A stretch of 45,568 nt of DNA, taken from positions 1 through 45,568 of the forward strand of contig CAWVSV010000006.1 in NCBI GenBank assembly GCA_963933095.1. The letters run 5' to 3'. The notes under the pieces are model-generated. The model ran no database searches. It was not told the DNA's origin and was given only the letters and a program-made list of their open reading frames with translations. Below are positions 16,374 to 25,698 of the stretch, in pieces. The position numbers and the translations under genes were made by a program. Position 1 is the first letter of the stretch. Each line of letters begins with the position of its first letter. The stretch is from UBA1124 sp963933095. GTDB lineage: Bacteria; Pseudomonadota; Gammaproteobacteria; Pseudomonadales; Cellvibrionaceae.

Positions 16374-16925
16374 ATGCCTGCGCTCTCGACTTCACGCCCC
16401 AAAAAATTACGTTTACTGCCCCTTACGGTATTAATTACGGCCGCCGCTACCACCTTGTACGGCTGCAACCAATACCAAAGATTAGAACAAGCCAAGATAG
16501 AGCCCTGCGACGCCATCGACAAACTGGTTGCCGACCACAGCAACAACTTTGCCGACATTCGCATCCGACCACGCCCTTTTAATAGCATTACTATCTGGCA
16601 GACCGATTACGAGGTAATTCAAGACCGCTGCGAAATCTGGGGCTGGGGTTCGGGCAAATTCAACTATGTCTGCTCGATTGTATCTCCCACCAAAGATGTC
16701 GCCGCCACTCGCTACCATGACAGCGTCAAACGAGTAAAAGGCTGCCTGAATAGCAATTGGGTCGCTACTGAAAATCCGCGTCAAGTGGGCAACGGCGTGC
16801 ACACGCGGTTCATCCAAGCGAACAATCCCACCACCGTGTCACTACACTTGGTCGAAACCCCCGGTGTATTCAGTTCAGAGTGGACCACCTACGCCTCAGT
16901 AGGTAACTACAGCGACAAGCTGTAA
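16374..16925 (+). CDS. Putative lipoprotein of unknown function
   Basis: A 183-residue protein starting at the ATG at 16374, which is preceded by AAGGA (16361-16365). The frame is open back to 16305, but the upstream start lacks a ribosome binding site. A basic N-terminus (RPKKLRLL) and hydrophobic run end in the lipobox LYGC, so it is probably exported and lipidated. The mature part has several cysteines (CDAI, RCEIWGWG, YVCSIV, GCLNS) that could form disulfides, and a beta-rich look. No family was recognised. It is transcribed alone, away from the thi operon. Confidence 0.72.
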   Translation: MPALSTSRPKKLRLLPLTVLITAAATTLYGCNQYQRLEQAKIEPCDAIDKLVADHSNNFADIRIRPRPFNSITIWQTDYEVIQDRCEIWGWGSGKFNYVCSIVSPTKDVAATRYHDSVKRVKGCLNSNWVATENPRQVGNGVHTRFIQANNPTTVSLHLVETPGVFSSEWTTYASVGNYSDKL

Positions 16926-17020
16926 CTACTCAAGGAGTATTTGCACTCTGTAGCAGTGTTTTACTGTTGCGCAGCAGTAAGCACGATTTAGGCATAGCGT
17001 TAAAGTGCTGTTATATTTGA

Positions 17021-17158
17021 GTGATTTTCACGCTAAAGAATCCCGCCGGCAATGGCTGCACCAGCAACTACTTCAGCTCGGTCAAAGAAGGCGAGACCGA
17101 AGTGATAGAAGTATTGCGCGGCGGTAAAATGGTTAAACACAGCGTGATGGCGCAATAA
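17021..17158 (+). pseudogene. C-terminal gene fragment (about 45 residues)
   Basis: A short open frame from a GTG at 17021 to the TAA at 17156-17158 reads IFTLKNPAGNGCTSNYFSSV and then a Lys/Glu-rich end finishing HSVMAQ. The composition looks like a genuine protein C-terminus, but there is no ribosome binding site and a TGA lies immediately upstream. It is most likely the tail of a decayed secreted protein gene. No family was recognised. Confidence 0.3.
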
Positions 17159-17184
17159 ACGCAGCACTGAGAAATAAAAAAGGA

Positions 17185-17778
17185 TTAAACGTCAAGACTT
17201 CGCAGCAGAAGCTGCACCGCGACTTCAATACGAGTTTGACGCTGAACCTGGGTCACATCCTCATCGATCAGCGCCTGAATAGCACCGCGCCAAGCCGCTT
17301 TGTGCTGCTGCGGATCTATGACCGCTACCAATAGTGTACCCACTTTGAAGTCGCCCGCCTCGACGCTAAGGTTGGGGTAAAGCTTAAATAATCGCTCCAT
17401 ATTAATAGCATTCTCGCCCTCTCCCAACAGTGCCGCAACCACAACTTGACGATCGGTCTCGGTGCCCTCGGGGGCAAACTTTAAGCCCTTGGCTTCCAGC
17501 GCTAACTGAATACGCTGTTTGATGTAGTTGTAACTGTGGATATTAGCACTGCTCGGTGTTTGACCTTCAACCACTAGGAAGTCCTGCGAGAACCAACTTA
17601 GCTGATGCGCACTGTTGAGGACGATATCAGGCGAACTCACCGCTATCACAGAACTCTGGGTCAGTGCGGCGGATTCGGGCGAGGAGGTATCCGTCACGCA
17701 GGCGCTCAAACTAATAACTGCCGCGACAGCCAACACACTGCGAGTAATATACTGAGAAATTTTTATCATGTTACTCAT
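17185..17778 (-). CDS. Putative lipoprotein, DUF4136-like
   Basis: A 197-residue protein with a signal peptide ending in the lipobox LSAC (Cys at about 27). The mature part resembles the DUF4136 lipoprotein family: a tyrosine/tryptophan strand (LSWFSQDFLVV), a helix with IKQRIQLALEAKGLKF, then a strand that would normally be aDFxVxY. The family's usual last helix, in which RIEVAVQLLLRSL ends the protein, is visible. The start could also be the second ATG three codons on (MIKIS), which has better spacing to AAGG. Next to another DUF4136-type gene; function unknown, probably envelope-associated. Confidence 0.65.
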   Translation of the reverse strand: MSNMIKISQYITRSVLAVAAVISLSACVTDTSSPESAALTQSSVIAVSSPDIVLNSAHQLSWFSQDFLVVEGQTPSSANIHSYNYIKQRIQLALEAKGLKFAPEGTETDRQVVVAALLGEGENAINMERLFKLYPNLSVEAGDFKVGTLLVAVIDPQQHKAAWRGAIQALIDEDVTQVQRQTRIEVAVQLLLRSLDV

Positions 17779-17975
17779 AACCTTAAATCAATTATTGACA
17801 GACAAATTTATTAACGCTGCCCGCTGGCGAGAATGAGACCGAGGCAAAGAGGTCGGTTTACCTCCAAGCAACGGCTCTTAGTCGGCGCTACAAATGACCG
17901 ACCAAGTAGATTTTCACCAAGACTAGGCCCTGTTAGAGAACCCTGCCAGAGAGTACAAAAGCGCGCAATGGGCTC
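17779..17975. other. Short intergenic region between the two lipoprotein genes
   Basis: About 200 bases with no gene or terminator recognised; it contains the upstream region of the 17185-17778 gene. Confidence 0.35.
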
Positions 17976-18560
17976 TTATTGCTTGTGGCCAGCGGCCGGG
18001 AAGGCTTTCAACATTTTCCCAATGGCCTGACGCAGAGTTCTACTGCGATGCTCAGCACTGTCGCCGTCATCGATCATTTTACTGGCGATAGTTTCCCACC
18101 AGATCACCGGTTTACTCGGAGCAAACGCGGTTAATGCCAAGTAACCGCGCTCATAAAATTCATTAGTCGCCTGAATATTATTCCAGTCATTAAATTCAAT
18201 GCGGCCCATCGCCGCTCCAGACTGGTAGGGTATGTGTGTATTGCGATACTGCTCGGCAGTCGCCTCACCCGGCACCACAGTAATGCGGTAATCCATAATA
18301 AAGTCTGCATTTTCGCTAACGTACTTATACCCTTTTAACGATAAAACCGACGCAACGGCATTGCGCACATTACTATCAAAATGTGCACTGTCACCGCCGG
18401 TTGAACTTGTGTCGTGCACGACCTCGCTTTTCCACGAATAGGTCGCTGCTTGTTGTAACTCGTTTGACGCCGCTACTCGCTCATTCATTTTCAAGCCAGA
18501 ACAAGCCGTCAGAAATACCGATACTACTACTGTCGCTGCAGTTAAAAAGGAGGTGCGCAT
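17976..18560 (-). CDS. DUF4136 family lipoprotein
   Basis: A 194-residue lipoprotein with signal peptide MRTSFLTAATVVVSVFLTAC, lipidated at Cys20. DUF4136 features are clear: ATYSWKSEV at the start of the mature domain, VRNAVASVLSLKGYKYV, ADFIMDYRITV, and the C-terminal LRQAIGKMLKAFP helix. Family function is unknown. It is transcribed in the same direction as the similar gene at 17185-17778 and about 200 bases upstream of it, so the two may be an old duplication. It is divergent from tolC. Confidence 0.8.
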   Translation of the reverse strand: MRTSFLTAATVVVSVFLTACSGLKMNERVAASNELQQAATYSWKSEVVHDTSSTGGDSAHFDSNVRNAVASVLSLKGYKYVSENADFIMDYRITVVPGEATAEQYRNTHIPYQSGAAMGRIEFNDWNNIQATNEFYERGYLALTAFAPSKPVIWWETIASKMIDDGDSAEHRSRTLRQAIGKMLKAFPAAGHKQ

Positions 18561-18836
18561 AATCCAAGCCTTATTTCAAATTCCGTATGACGACGACACC
18601 ATGTCGACTCATTTATTATTAATGGATCTAATCATAAAACAAAAGCCCTCGACACGCGAAACTAACCATACAATTGCTCACACTTGGCCAATTCAGGTTT
18701 ATCGATTTAATTCTATTAGCAAAAGTTAACGTTTTTTAACCTCGCCCCAAATAACACAAATTGCTACACTTGAATAAATAATCATCGTCTCCGTCAAGCC
18801 GCCAACAAACTGTTTTTATACCCACAAGGGAATGCC

Positions 18837-20252
18837 ATGAAGTCATACCTACAACCCAAGCGCCTGTCTCTACTGCTGGCAACGTTAATGACCTTTAGTG
18901 CCGTTAGCCAAGCCGACAACCTAATGGATGTTTATCAGCTAGCACTGGAAAATGACAATCAACTAAAAGCCGACAGAGCGGCTTATGAAGCGGGCATGGA
19001 ATCTATTACCATAGGCCGCGCCGGCTTATTGCCACAAGTTAAGGGCGACTTAGGTTGGGACAAGAACGATAGCGACAAAAGTAACAACATCAACTCCGGT
19101 ATCTGGCTCAACCAGAATGATGTCGATCAAGAGCAAACCTTTTGGGCAGTCAGCCTAAGCCAACCACTGTTTGATATGCGTGCTTGGCATGCCTATCAGC
19201 AGGGAGCGGTATTAAGCGAATTATCCACCGCGCAATTTAGCGCCGACCAACAATCATTGATCATACGCGTTGCAGACTCTTACTTTAATGTGCTGCGCCG
19301 AGTTGACAATCTAGAAACAGCATTAGCCGAAGAGAAGGCCCTGTCGCATCAGTGGCAGCAAACCAAGCAGCGCTTTGAAGTTGGCCTTACCGCGGTCACG
19401 GATGTACACGAAGCCCGTGCCGCTTACGACAGTTCCACCGCTTCCTCGCTCGAAGCCAAAGGTCGGCTCGGCATTTCTTACGAACAGTTAGAAGTAATTA
19501 CCGGTACCGCCCATGACCAGATTGCTCCTTTACAAGCCAACTTCCCAGTGACTGATCCGGTCCCCGCCGAACGTCACAAATGGGTTGAGTTTGCACTAGA
19601 CAATAATTACAGCTTAAAAGTGGCCCAACTGCAGTCGCAGGCCAGTCATCAAAATGCCAAGGCCAAAAAAGCCGGCCACTACCCAACACTGTCGGCCACC
19701 GCCAGCTACCGCCAGAGCACAGAGAACGGACGCACACAAAGGGATACTATTGGCACTTACCAGCCAAGCAGTCCCTTCGACACCGACACCGAGGGTGAGT
19801 TTTACAGTTTGAGCCTTAATGTACCGATCTTCTCTGGTATGCGCGTCAGCGGTGAGCGCCGTCAAGCTCAAGGGCAGTATCTGCAAGCGCAGGAGCTGTC
19901 TTATCTAGCGCAGCGAAACACTATTCAACAAGCGCGTTCTCGGCACCTAGGTGTGGTCACTAACGTAGCTCGCGTCAACGCTCGTCAGCAGGCTATTGTA
20001 TCTAGCAACAGCGCTATGGAGGCAACCCAAGCAGGCTACGAAGTGGGAACTCGTAATTTGGTGGATGTACTCAATGTGCAGCGCAATCTCTATCAAGCCA
20101 AGCGCAATTTCTCCAACGCACTGTACGACTATGTCATCGGCCAGCTGGAACTAAAACAAGTGGCCGGTAACTTAACCCCTGCTGACGTAAAGGTGTTAAG
20201 CCAGTATTTGGATAATGCCGCAGTGGTAAGTCGTGCGGCTTATGGCGCCTAG
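18837..20252 (+). CDS. tolC: Outer-membrane efflux channel TolC
   Basis: Trimeric outer-membrane channel that works with inner-membrane transporters and periplasmic adaptors for drug efflux and type I secretion. There is a signal peptide cleaved after about residue 26 (SAVSQA). Two internally repeated halves of outer-membrane-factor type follow: LALENDNQLKADRAAYEAG and LDNNYSLKVAQLQSQASHQN, each starting a long coiled-coil helix. VGLTAVTDVHEARAAYD and VGTRNLVDVLNVQRNLYQAK are the matching helix-end motifs. It is 471 residues, full length. AAGGGA precedes the ATG. It is a single-gene unit here, 10 kb from nudF, with a hairpin after it. Confidence 0.93.
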   Translation: MKSYLQPKRLSLLLATLMTFSAVSQADNLMDVYQLALENDNQLKADRAAYEAGMESITIGRAGLLPQVKGDLGWDKNDSDKSNNINSGIWLNQNDVDQEQTFWAVSLSQPLFDMRAWHAYQQGAVLSELSTAQFSADQQSLIIRVADSYFNVLRRVDNLETALAEEKALSHQWQQTKQRFEVGLTAVTDVHEARAAYDSSTASSLEAKGRLGISYEQLEVITGTAHDQIAPLQANFPVTDPVPAERHKWVEFALDNNYSLKVAQLQSQASHQNAKAKKAGHYPTLSATASYRQSTENGRTQRDTIGTYQPSSPFDTDTEGEFYSLSLNVPIFSGMRVSGERRQAQGQYLQAQELSYLAQRNTIQQARSRHLGVVTNVARVNARQQAIVSSNSAMEATQAGYEVGTRNLVDVLNVQRNLYQAKRNFSNALYDYVIGQLELKQVAGNLTPADVKVLSQYLDNAAVVSRAAYGA

Positions 20253-20281
20253 CTTTTTGTAGGTACGCTAGAAATAAAACA

Positions 20282-20312
20282 GGGGCTTGATCGTAGGCTC
20301 AGGCCCCCTTTA
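20282..20312 (+). terminator. Probable terminator of tolC
   Basis: A 9-bp stem with one G-T pair (GGGGCTTGA at 20282-20290 with TCAGGCCCC at 20299-20307) starts 29 bases after the tolC stop and is followed by CTTTAT. The T-run is short, so efficiency is uncertain. Confidence 0.6.
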
Positions 20313-20826
20313 TGTTGGCTGTAAATAATCCTTTATAGCCGCTGTCCATGTTGAAGGCTATGTCCGCATCAACCCCGCAGCACAAACAACCTCGTCAAAG
20401 ACACTTGGCTTGCCAGTCAATTGCTCGACACCTTAGCTGCAACGCATTCGCTGCAGTACCAGGGTTACTCTGAAGAGGCTTGGACCCTGTAAATATCCAG
20501 TCTAGGCTGTTAAAAGTTTTTGATATCGGCATTCATTTCGCATAAAAGCTTAACTTAGCAATATTTGTTACAAGATCAGTCATTTTAGTCAAAACTTGTA
20601 TGATAGCTTGCACTTGTAGCATGTGATGACTTTTGAACACCCTAAATGAGTCTGTTAGCCCCCTGAAACTAGAAAGACGAGCTACTCAATGGCGACTGGC
20701 TGTGCCTGCCAGAGGTTATCAATCAACCCATGCTTGAATCAATGCACAAGCATGAGGACTTCCAAATACTACATTAAAGAGGCGCAGCGCAATGAACTGT
20801 GTTTTGATTAAATTCGTGGCTAGAAA
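20313..20826. other. Gene-poor region between tolC and radA
   Basis: About 500 bases with only short open stretches. One of them ends around 20491 and reads NLVKDTWLASQLLDTLAATH followed by SLQYQGYSEEAWTL; its protein-like composition suggests a decayed gene end. No start, ribosome binding site or family was recognised. No clear terminator for radA was seen. Confidence 0.35.
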
Positions 20827-22215
20827 TTAATCTATTGCCCCCAAAGCGTCGGTCAAACTTTTCACTGCGATAATTTCCAGCCCAGGAATCTTGCCTGATG
20901 GCGCATTAGCAGCAGGTACAATTGCACGTTTAAAACCGTGCTTAGCGGCTTCGCGCAAACGCTCTTGACCGCTGGGCACCGGCCGAATCTCACCGGACAA
21001 ACCCACCTCACCAAACACCATCAAATCATGTGATAGGGGCCGGTTGCGAAAACTCGACACTATCGCCAACAAGGTCGCGAGGTCGGCACTAGTTTCCATA
21101 ACTTTGACACCGCCCACTACATTCACGTACACGTCTTGATCGCCCACCATAATACCGCCATGACGGTGCAATACCGCCAACAGCATCGACAGACGATTGC
21201 CCTCTAAGCCAACCGCAATACGGCGCGGATTGCCGAGATGACTGTCGTCAACCAGCGCCTGAATTTCTACCAGTAGTGGCCGCGTACCCTCCCACACCAC
21301 CATTACCACCGAGCCCGACGAAACTGCATCGCCGCGCTGTAGAAAAATGGCCGAAGGGTTAGAAACTTCTTTCAGCCCCTGCCCAGTCATGGCGAACACA
21401 CCCAGCTCATTGACCGCGCCAAAGCGATTCTTACTGCAGCGTAGGGTGCGAAAACGCGAGTCGTTGTCGCCTTCCAGTAGCGTCGAGCAGTCGATCATAT
21501 GCTCCAATACTTTAGGGCCAGCGAGTGAGCCGTCTTTGGTCACATGACCGACCAGTATCAAGATGGTATTAGTTTGCTTGGCGAAGCGGGTTAAATAAGC
21601 GGCACTCTCTCGCACCTGCGACACCGAGCCCGGCGCCGAGGCCACGTCGGCCATATGCACCACCTGAATAGAATCGACCACCAGCACCTTCGGCTTAAGC
21701 TGTTGGGCGGTGGCGCATATGCTCTCGACACTGGTCTCACTGAGCATTTTCAATTTATCGGTCGGTAAGCCCAGTCGCTGAGCGCGCATAGCCACCTGCT
21801 GCAGCGACTCTTCGCCAGTGATATAGAGTGCCTCCATCTGGGTTGATAAATAACACAGTGTTTGCAGCAGTAAAGTACTTTTACCAGCGCCGGGGCTGCC
21901 ACCAATCAATACCACCGAGCCCGGCACCAAGCCGCCACCCAGAACACGATCAAGTTCGACGGTACCGCTGCTAACACGCGGCAAATCATCGAGATTAATC
22001 TCAGACAAAGTCTGCAGCTGCCCTGCCTGAGCGCCACCGGCATAGCCTGAGAGTTTCTCACTAAATTTCGCTTGATTTCGCGCCTGCACTGGAGAGGCCG
22101 CTAGTTTGACCTCCGCTAAGCTATTCCAGCCACCGCAGTCACTGCACTGGCCCTGCCATTTGGGATAATCTGAGCCGCAATCGTTGCAGACGTAAGCAGT
22201 TTTGGCCTTGGCCAT
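20827..22215 (-). CDS. radA: DNA repair protein RadA
   Basis: RecA-like branch-migration helicase of homologous recombination. It has an N-terminal C4 zinc finger (C10, C13, C24, C27), Walker A GGSPGAGKS at 105-113, the RadA-specific KNRFG motif at 262-266, and a C-terminal Lon-protease-like domain (VNVVGGVKVMETSADLA, SGEIRPVPSGQERLREA). The frame is open back to 22299, but the ATG at 22215 (MAKAKTAYVC) follows AGGA and matches the family start; 462 residues. It is divergent from the DnaT-type gene, with about 120 bases between the starts. Confidence 0.96.
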   Translation of the reverse strand: MAKAKTAYVCNDCGSDYPKWQGQCSDCGGWNSLAEVKLAASPVQARNQAKFSEKLSGYAGGAQAGQLQTLSEINLDDLPRVSSGTVELDRVLGGGLVPGSVVLIGGSPGAGKSTLLLQTLCYLSTQMEALYITGEESLQQVAMRAQRLGLPTDKLKMLSETSVESICATAQQLKPKVLVVDSIQVVHMADVASAPGSVSQVRESAAYLTRFAKQTNTILILVGHVTKDGSLAGPKVLEHMIDCSTLLEGDNDSRFRTLRCSKNRFGAVNELGVFAMTGQGLKEVSNPSAIFLQRGDAVSSGSVVMVVWEGTRPLLVEIQALVDDSHLGNPRRIAVGLEGNRLSMLLAVLHRHGGIMVGDQDVYVNVVGGVKVMETSADLATLLAIVSSFRNRPLSHDLMVFGEVGLSGEIRPVPSGQERLREAAKHGFKRAIVPAANAPSGKIPGLEIIAVKSLTDALGAID

Positions 22216-22336
22216 GGGGAATCCTATTTTAATTTTACATAACTGTACAAGCATACATGCATTAATTCCAGCGACATCGACCCTGATAGCCACAGGCAAC
22301 TATCCACCCCCCATTAAAAGCTCTACAATTCAAACT

Positions 22337-23524
22337 ATGAGTAACCACTGCCCCCCACCGTCATCGCTGGTTGCTGAAAAGCCACTGCAAATCTCTCCCG
22401 CCCTAGCCACCACACTTGGGCTAGAAGAGGCCACGATGCTGGCGGTGTTCAGCGACCTGCTGCACTATGGCGAGCCTATCGCCCACAATGGTTTACAATG
22501 GCTAGAAGTTAAAGAGCAGACCATTGAGCGCACCATGCCCTTCTGGAACGACCTAGATGTGCAGCGAATTTGTAAAAGTTTGTCTGACAAGGGCGTGATT
22601 ATTCTCGGCTCTGCGCCCTACGCCAGTTGCCGCGTTATTCAATTCGCCCTCAACGAGCAGGCTGCACAGCCACTGACCGCATCCGGGCAAAAACTCGCTA
22701 CGCCAAACAGCCGCGCCCACAATCAGGTCGCTCAAGGCGCCAATCGTATTTCACCACAGTGGCAGCCCAGCGACGATGTCATGCGCCGAATTGCCCAACA
22801 TAATATTCCCGAACAGTATGTACGTGATCGAATAGCCGAATTTGTCACCTACTGGAGCGAGCGCGCCGAGGCCCATCACTCTTGGGGTTCCAAATTTATC
22901 AAGCAGGTATTACACCACTGGCAAGAGCATCAAACCCAGCAGTCGCGCCAACAGCGAGTCAGTCGCGAGCGCGAGCAGGAGCGCTTTATTCAAGCTGATA
23001 CCGAGGGTCCCATTGCCGCGGGCTGGCGCCCGAGCCCAGATGCATTGGAAATATTGCTCAAACACGCAGCCATAGAGGCTCACTTTGTTGAAGAGGCCAT
23101 CCCAGAGTTTATTATCTATTGGCAGGAAAAAGGCGTAATCACCAACACTTGGAACAGCAAATTTATTCAGCATGTACGTCGCCAGTGGGCGCGCTATAGC
23201 AGCACTGTGGAGCACAACAGCGAAGCAAAATTGCTGGCCGAAAACTGGCGCCCCAGTGAAGATGCTATCGATGTGTTGCGACTGGCCAATATCGATTTGG
23301 ATTTTGCCCGCCAACAACAGCCCGACTTCGTGCTCTACTGGCGCGACCGCAAAGAAATCCACAACGCCTGGAACAGTAAATTTGTGCAGCACTGTAAATA
23401 CCACTGGGCCAGACGTCATCAGATGGCAACACAGACGGCACAAGCCTCGGGCGCAAACCCAAGCGGCAACACTCGCGAACGCAGCTTGAGCGACGATTTA
23501 ACCGACCGCAGTTGGGCAACATAA
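22337..23524 (+). CDS. Protein with three DnaT-type ssDNA-binding domains
   Basis: A 395-residue protein from the ATG at 22337; the open frame begins at 22202, but that would overlap radA's start. Residues 15-110 look like a winged-helix (TMLAVFSDLLHYG, IERTMPFWNDLDVQRICKSL). Three related repeats follow at about 141-197, 230-286 and 304-360. Each has WxPSxDAxxxL at the start, a middle IxxFVxYW, and a C-terminal TWNSKFIQHVxxxW, the signature of the DnaT ssDNA-binding domain. DnaT acts in PriA-dependent replication restart; a triplicated form suggests multivalent ssDNA binding. It is followed by a phage-P-like replication protein. Confidence 0.82.
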   Translation: MSNHCPPPSSLVAEKPLQISPALATTLGLEEATMLAVFSDLLHYGEPIAHNGLQWLEVKEQTIERTMPFWNDLDVQRICKSLSDKGVIILGSAPYASCRVIQFALNEQAAQPLTASGQKLATPNSRAHNQVAQGANRISPQWQPSDDVMRRIAQHNIPEQYVRDRIAEFVTYWSERAEAHHSWGSKFIKQVLHHWQEHQTQQSRQQRVSREREQERFIQADTEGPIAAGWRPSPDALEILLKHAAIEAHFVEEAIPEFIIYWQEKGVITNTWNSKFIQHVRRQWARYSSTVEHNSEAKLLAENWRPSEDAIDVLRLANIDLDFARQQQPDFVLYWRDRKEIHNAWNSKFVQHCKYHWARRHQMATQTAQASGANPSGNTRERSLSDDLTDRSWAT

Positions 23525-23742
23525 CGTCCAGCCCAAAAGCACATATAAAGAACATTTACCGCAGAGGATACGGTGGCAGCTCGCAGGAAAGGCAGGTGAC
23601 AGAAAAAATTCAGTAAATACTAATTTTGTATTTTACAACATAGATTAAATCTTTCTGGCACTTGAGCATCGAAAAACTACCTCAGACCTTTTTTGTGGCG
23701 ATATTCACCGAATTTTTACAGTATTTAAACCGGACAGCAGCG

Positions 23743-24420
23743 ATGCAAGACAGTAAAGACTTAATCAATCAAGTTGCAGGCCAATTAAAAAAGCAGGCTT
23801 CTAATCGGGTATCGTCAGCATCAGACCGTTCACAGCAGGGTAATCGTACACCGCCCAGCGACACAAAGATTGATGCTATCAATCAAATCTTCACCCTGTT
23901 TCGTGTTAATTATCACAACCAGTATTACAAAGCCTTCAGCGACACAGAGACTTTAATAACTGCCAAACGTCTGTGGATGGAGTCTCTCGGCTATTTTGAT
24001 ACCGAGGCATTACTGCGCGGCGCCAAGCGCGCCATCGAGAGCAGTGAATACCTGCCGACCTTGAAGAAGATGATCGACTGCTGTCAGGGCGACCTCAATC
24101 ATCACGGCCTGCCCAGCGCCCACAACGCCTACATAGAAGCCTGCCGAGCACCCAGTCCCAAGAGTGGTTACAACTGGTCGCACTCGGCGGTTTACCATGC
24201 TGGCAAAATCAGCGACTGGCACTTTATCGGTAATAATACCCAGCGCATCGCCTTTCCGATTTTTGAGCGCAATTATCAACAGTTGTGCGAGCGTATTATT
24301 AACGGTGAAAAACTGTCTCCGCCTGAAGTTAAAGCGCTGCCAGAAACTATTGAAACGCCACTCACCGGTAAAGAAAACCACCAGCGCATGGCTCAGCTGC
24401 GTAAAAATATGGGGCTGTAA
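23743..24420 (+). CDS. Replication protein P-like (phage lambda P family)
   Basis: A 225-residue protein resembling the replication protein P family, which in phage lambda recruits the DnaB helicase. Family-like segments are IDAINQIFTLFRVNYHNQYY, LWMESLGYFDTEALLRGAKR and SEYLPTLKKMIDCC. The frame is open from 23662, but the earlier start would be a TTG without a ribosome binding site, so the ATG at 23743 is preferred. It lies 218 bases after the triple-DnaT gene in the same direction. No phage genes surround it, so it looks like a resident chromosomal homologue; whether it loads the host helicase is inference. Confidence 0.75.
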   Translation: MQDSKDLINQVAGQLKKQASNRVSSASDRSQQGNRTPPSDTKIDAINQIFTLFRVNYHNQYYKAFSDTETLITAKRLWMESLGYFDTEALLRGAKRAIESSEYLPTLKKMIDCCQGDLNHHGLPSAHNAYIEACRAPSPKSGYNWSHSAVYHAGKISDWHFIGNNTQRIAFPIFERNYQQLCERIINGEKLSPPEVKALPETIETPLTGKENHQRMAQLRKNMGL

Positions 24421-24442
24421 TTGAGCAGATGAAGGACCGACA

Positions 24443-24814
24443 ATGAACCAACATCACAGTCTTAACTACATAGAAATCGCCTGCCGTGACCTTGTTGCCA
24501 GCAAGCTGTTTTTTGGCGCGGTGTTTAACTGGGTATTTAGCGACTACTTTGACCCAGAATCAGGCGCGATAAATTACAGCGCTTTTAGCCTCGACAATAT
24601 CAACGGTGGTTTTTTTTCAGCAGACAAAGTCACCAGCCAAAATAATGGCGGCGCCTTAATTGTTTTTTATAGTCAAAACCTGAACCTAACCGAAACCGAA
24701 ATAAAGCGTGCCGGTGGTGTTATTAGTAAACCGACATTCAATTTTCCAGGTGGTCGCCGCTTTCATTTTAGTGACCCCAGCGGCAATGAATTTGCGGTCT
24801 GGTCCGATCAATAA
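24443..24814 (+). CDS. VOC (glyoxalase/bleomycin-resistance fold) family protein
   Basis: A 123-residue metal-binding-fold protein of the vicinal oxygen chelate superfamily. Two beta-alpha-beta-beta-beta modules can be read: LNYIEIACRDLVASKLFFGA and VFNWVFSDYF, then GGALIVFYSQNLNLTETEIK with FPGGRRFHFSDPSGNEFAVW. The closing DPSGNEFAVW is a hallmark of the family. Substrate unknown. It lies 22 bases after the P-like gene and 47 bases before rlmJ, so it may be co-transcribed. Confidence 0.85.
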   Translation: MNQHHSLNYIEIACRDLVASKLFFGAVFNWVFSDYFDPESGAINYSAFSLDNINGGFFSADKVTSQNNGGALIVFYSQNLNLTETEIKRAGGVISKPTFNFPGGRRFHFSDPSGNEFAVWSDQ

Positions 24815-24861
24815 TGTCCTTTTAATTTAAAAATCATCTAAAAATTATCTTTGGGGTTCCC

Positions 24862-25698
24862 TTGCTTAGCTATCGTCACGCCTTCCATGCCGGCAACTAT
24901 GCCGATGTCCTCAAGCACTTAGTGCAGATTGAAATTCTGCAACATTTGTGTAAAAAAAATAAGCCCTTCGATTATATCGACACCCATGCCGGTGCCGGCG
25001 TCTATGGACTAAAGAGCAAACACGCACAGCAAACTGGGGAGTACAAAGACGGCTTTGCAAAACTCAGCCGAGCCGACTATCCGGAGCTGAAAGATTACTT
25101 TAACTGCGTCAAGCACTTTAACAGTCGCGATGAGTTGGTGTATTACCCCGGCTCACCGATGATTGGCGAGCAGTTTTTACGCCGCAAAGACCGCAGCTGG
25201 ATGTTCGAGTTACATCCGGCTGATTTAGAAAAACTTCAGGAAAACTTCACCGGAAAACGTCACGTCCGCATTGCCGAAAGCGATGGCTTTAGCGGCCTGC
25301 TGACACTACTGCCCCCAGCCAGTAAGCGTGGATTAATACTGATTGATCCCCCTTATGAGATAAAAAAAGATTACGACACCGTCGTCAAAACACTCATAGC
25401 GGCACACAAGCGCTTCGCTACGGGAACCTATGCCCTCTGGTACCCAGTGGTAGAACGAGAGCGTATCGATATTCTAGAAAAAAAACTGCGTAACAGCGGT
25501 ATTCAAAATATTCAATTATTTGAACTGGGTCGAGAGCCTGACAGCATCGAGCATGGAATGACTGCTGCCGGCATGATTGTTATTAACCCACCATGGACCT
25601 TAAAACAAAAATTACAGACACTGTTGCCTAAACTGGCCGATACTTTAGGTATTGATGGCCGAGGAAACTACCGCTGCGAAACCTTGGTGGGTGAATAG
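24862..25698 (+). CDS. rlmJ: 23S rRNA (adenine(2030)-N6)-methyltransferase RlmJ
   Basis: Methylates A2030 of 23S rRNA. It begins at a TTG (24862), giving MLSYRHAFHAGNYADVLKH, exactly the family N-terminus; a GGGG stretch lies upstream. Motifs are DTHAGAGVY (SAM binding, motif X/I region), LILIDPPYE with the catalytic DPPY motif, and TYALWYPV. It has 278 residues, full length (E. coli 280). It ends before about 1 kb of non-coding sequence. Confidence 0.95.
   Translation: MLSYRHAFHAGNYADVLKHLVQIEILQHLCKKNKPFDYIDTHAGAGVYGLKSKHAQQTGEYKDGFAKLSRADYPELKDYFNCVKHFNSRDELVYYPGSPMIGEQFLRRKDRSWMFELHPADLEKLQENFTGKRHVRIAESDGFSGLLTLLPPASKRGLILIDPPYEIKKDYDTVVKTLIAAHKRFATGTYALWYPVVERERIDILEKKLRNSGIQNIQLFELGREPDSIEHGMTAAGMIVINPPWTLKQKLQTLLPKLADTLGIDGRGNYRCETLVGE

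Noticed and set aside
16482..16817. 111-residue minus-strand frame opposite the lipoprotein gene
   Set aside because: Antisense to a gene with signal peptide, lipobox and ribosome binding site; no start signals of its own.
22910..23443. 177-residue minus-strand frame opposite the triple-DnaT gene
   Set aside because: It is the antisense of a gene with clear domain repeats; the hydrophobic look comes from reading that gene backwards.
23662..23742. Longer TTG-started version of the P-like protein
   Set aside because: Lacks a ribosome binding site; the segment is not typical of the family. Kept as a minor possibility.
23743..24420. Prophage
   Set aside because: Only one phage-like replication gene; no integrase, structural, lysis genes or attachment sites around it.
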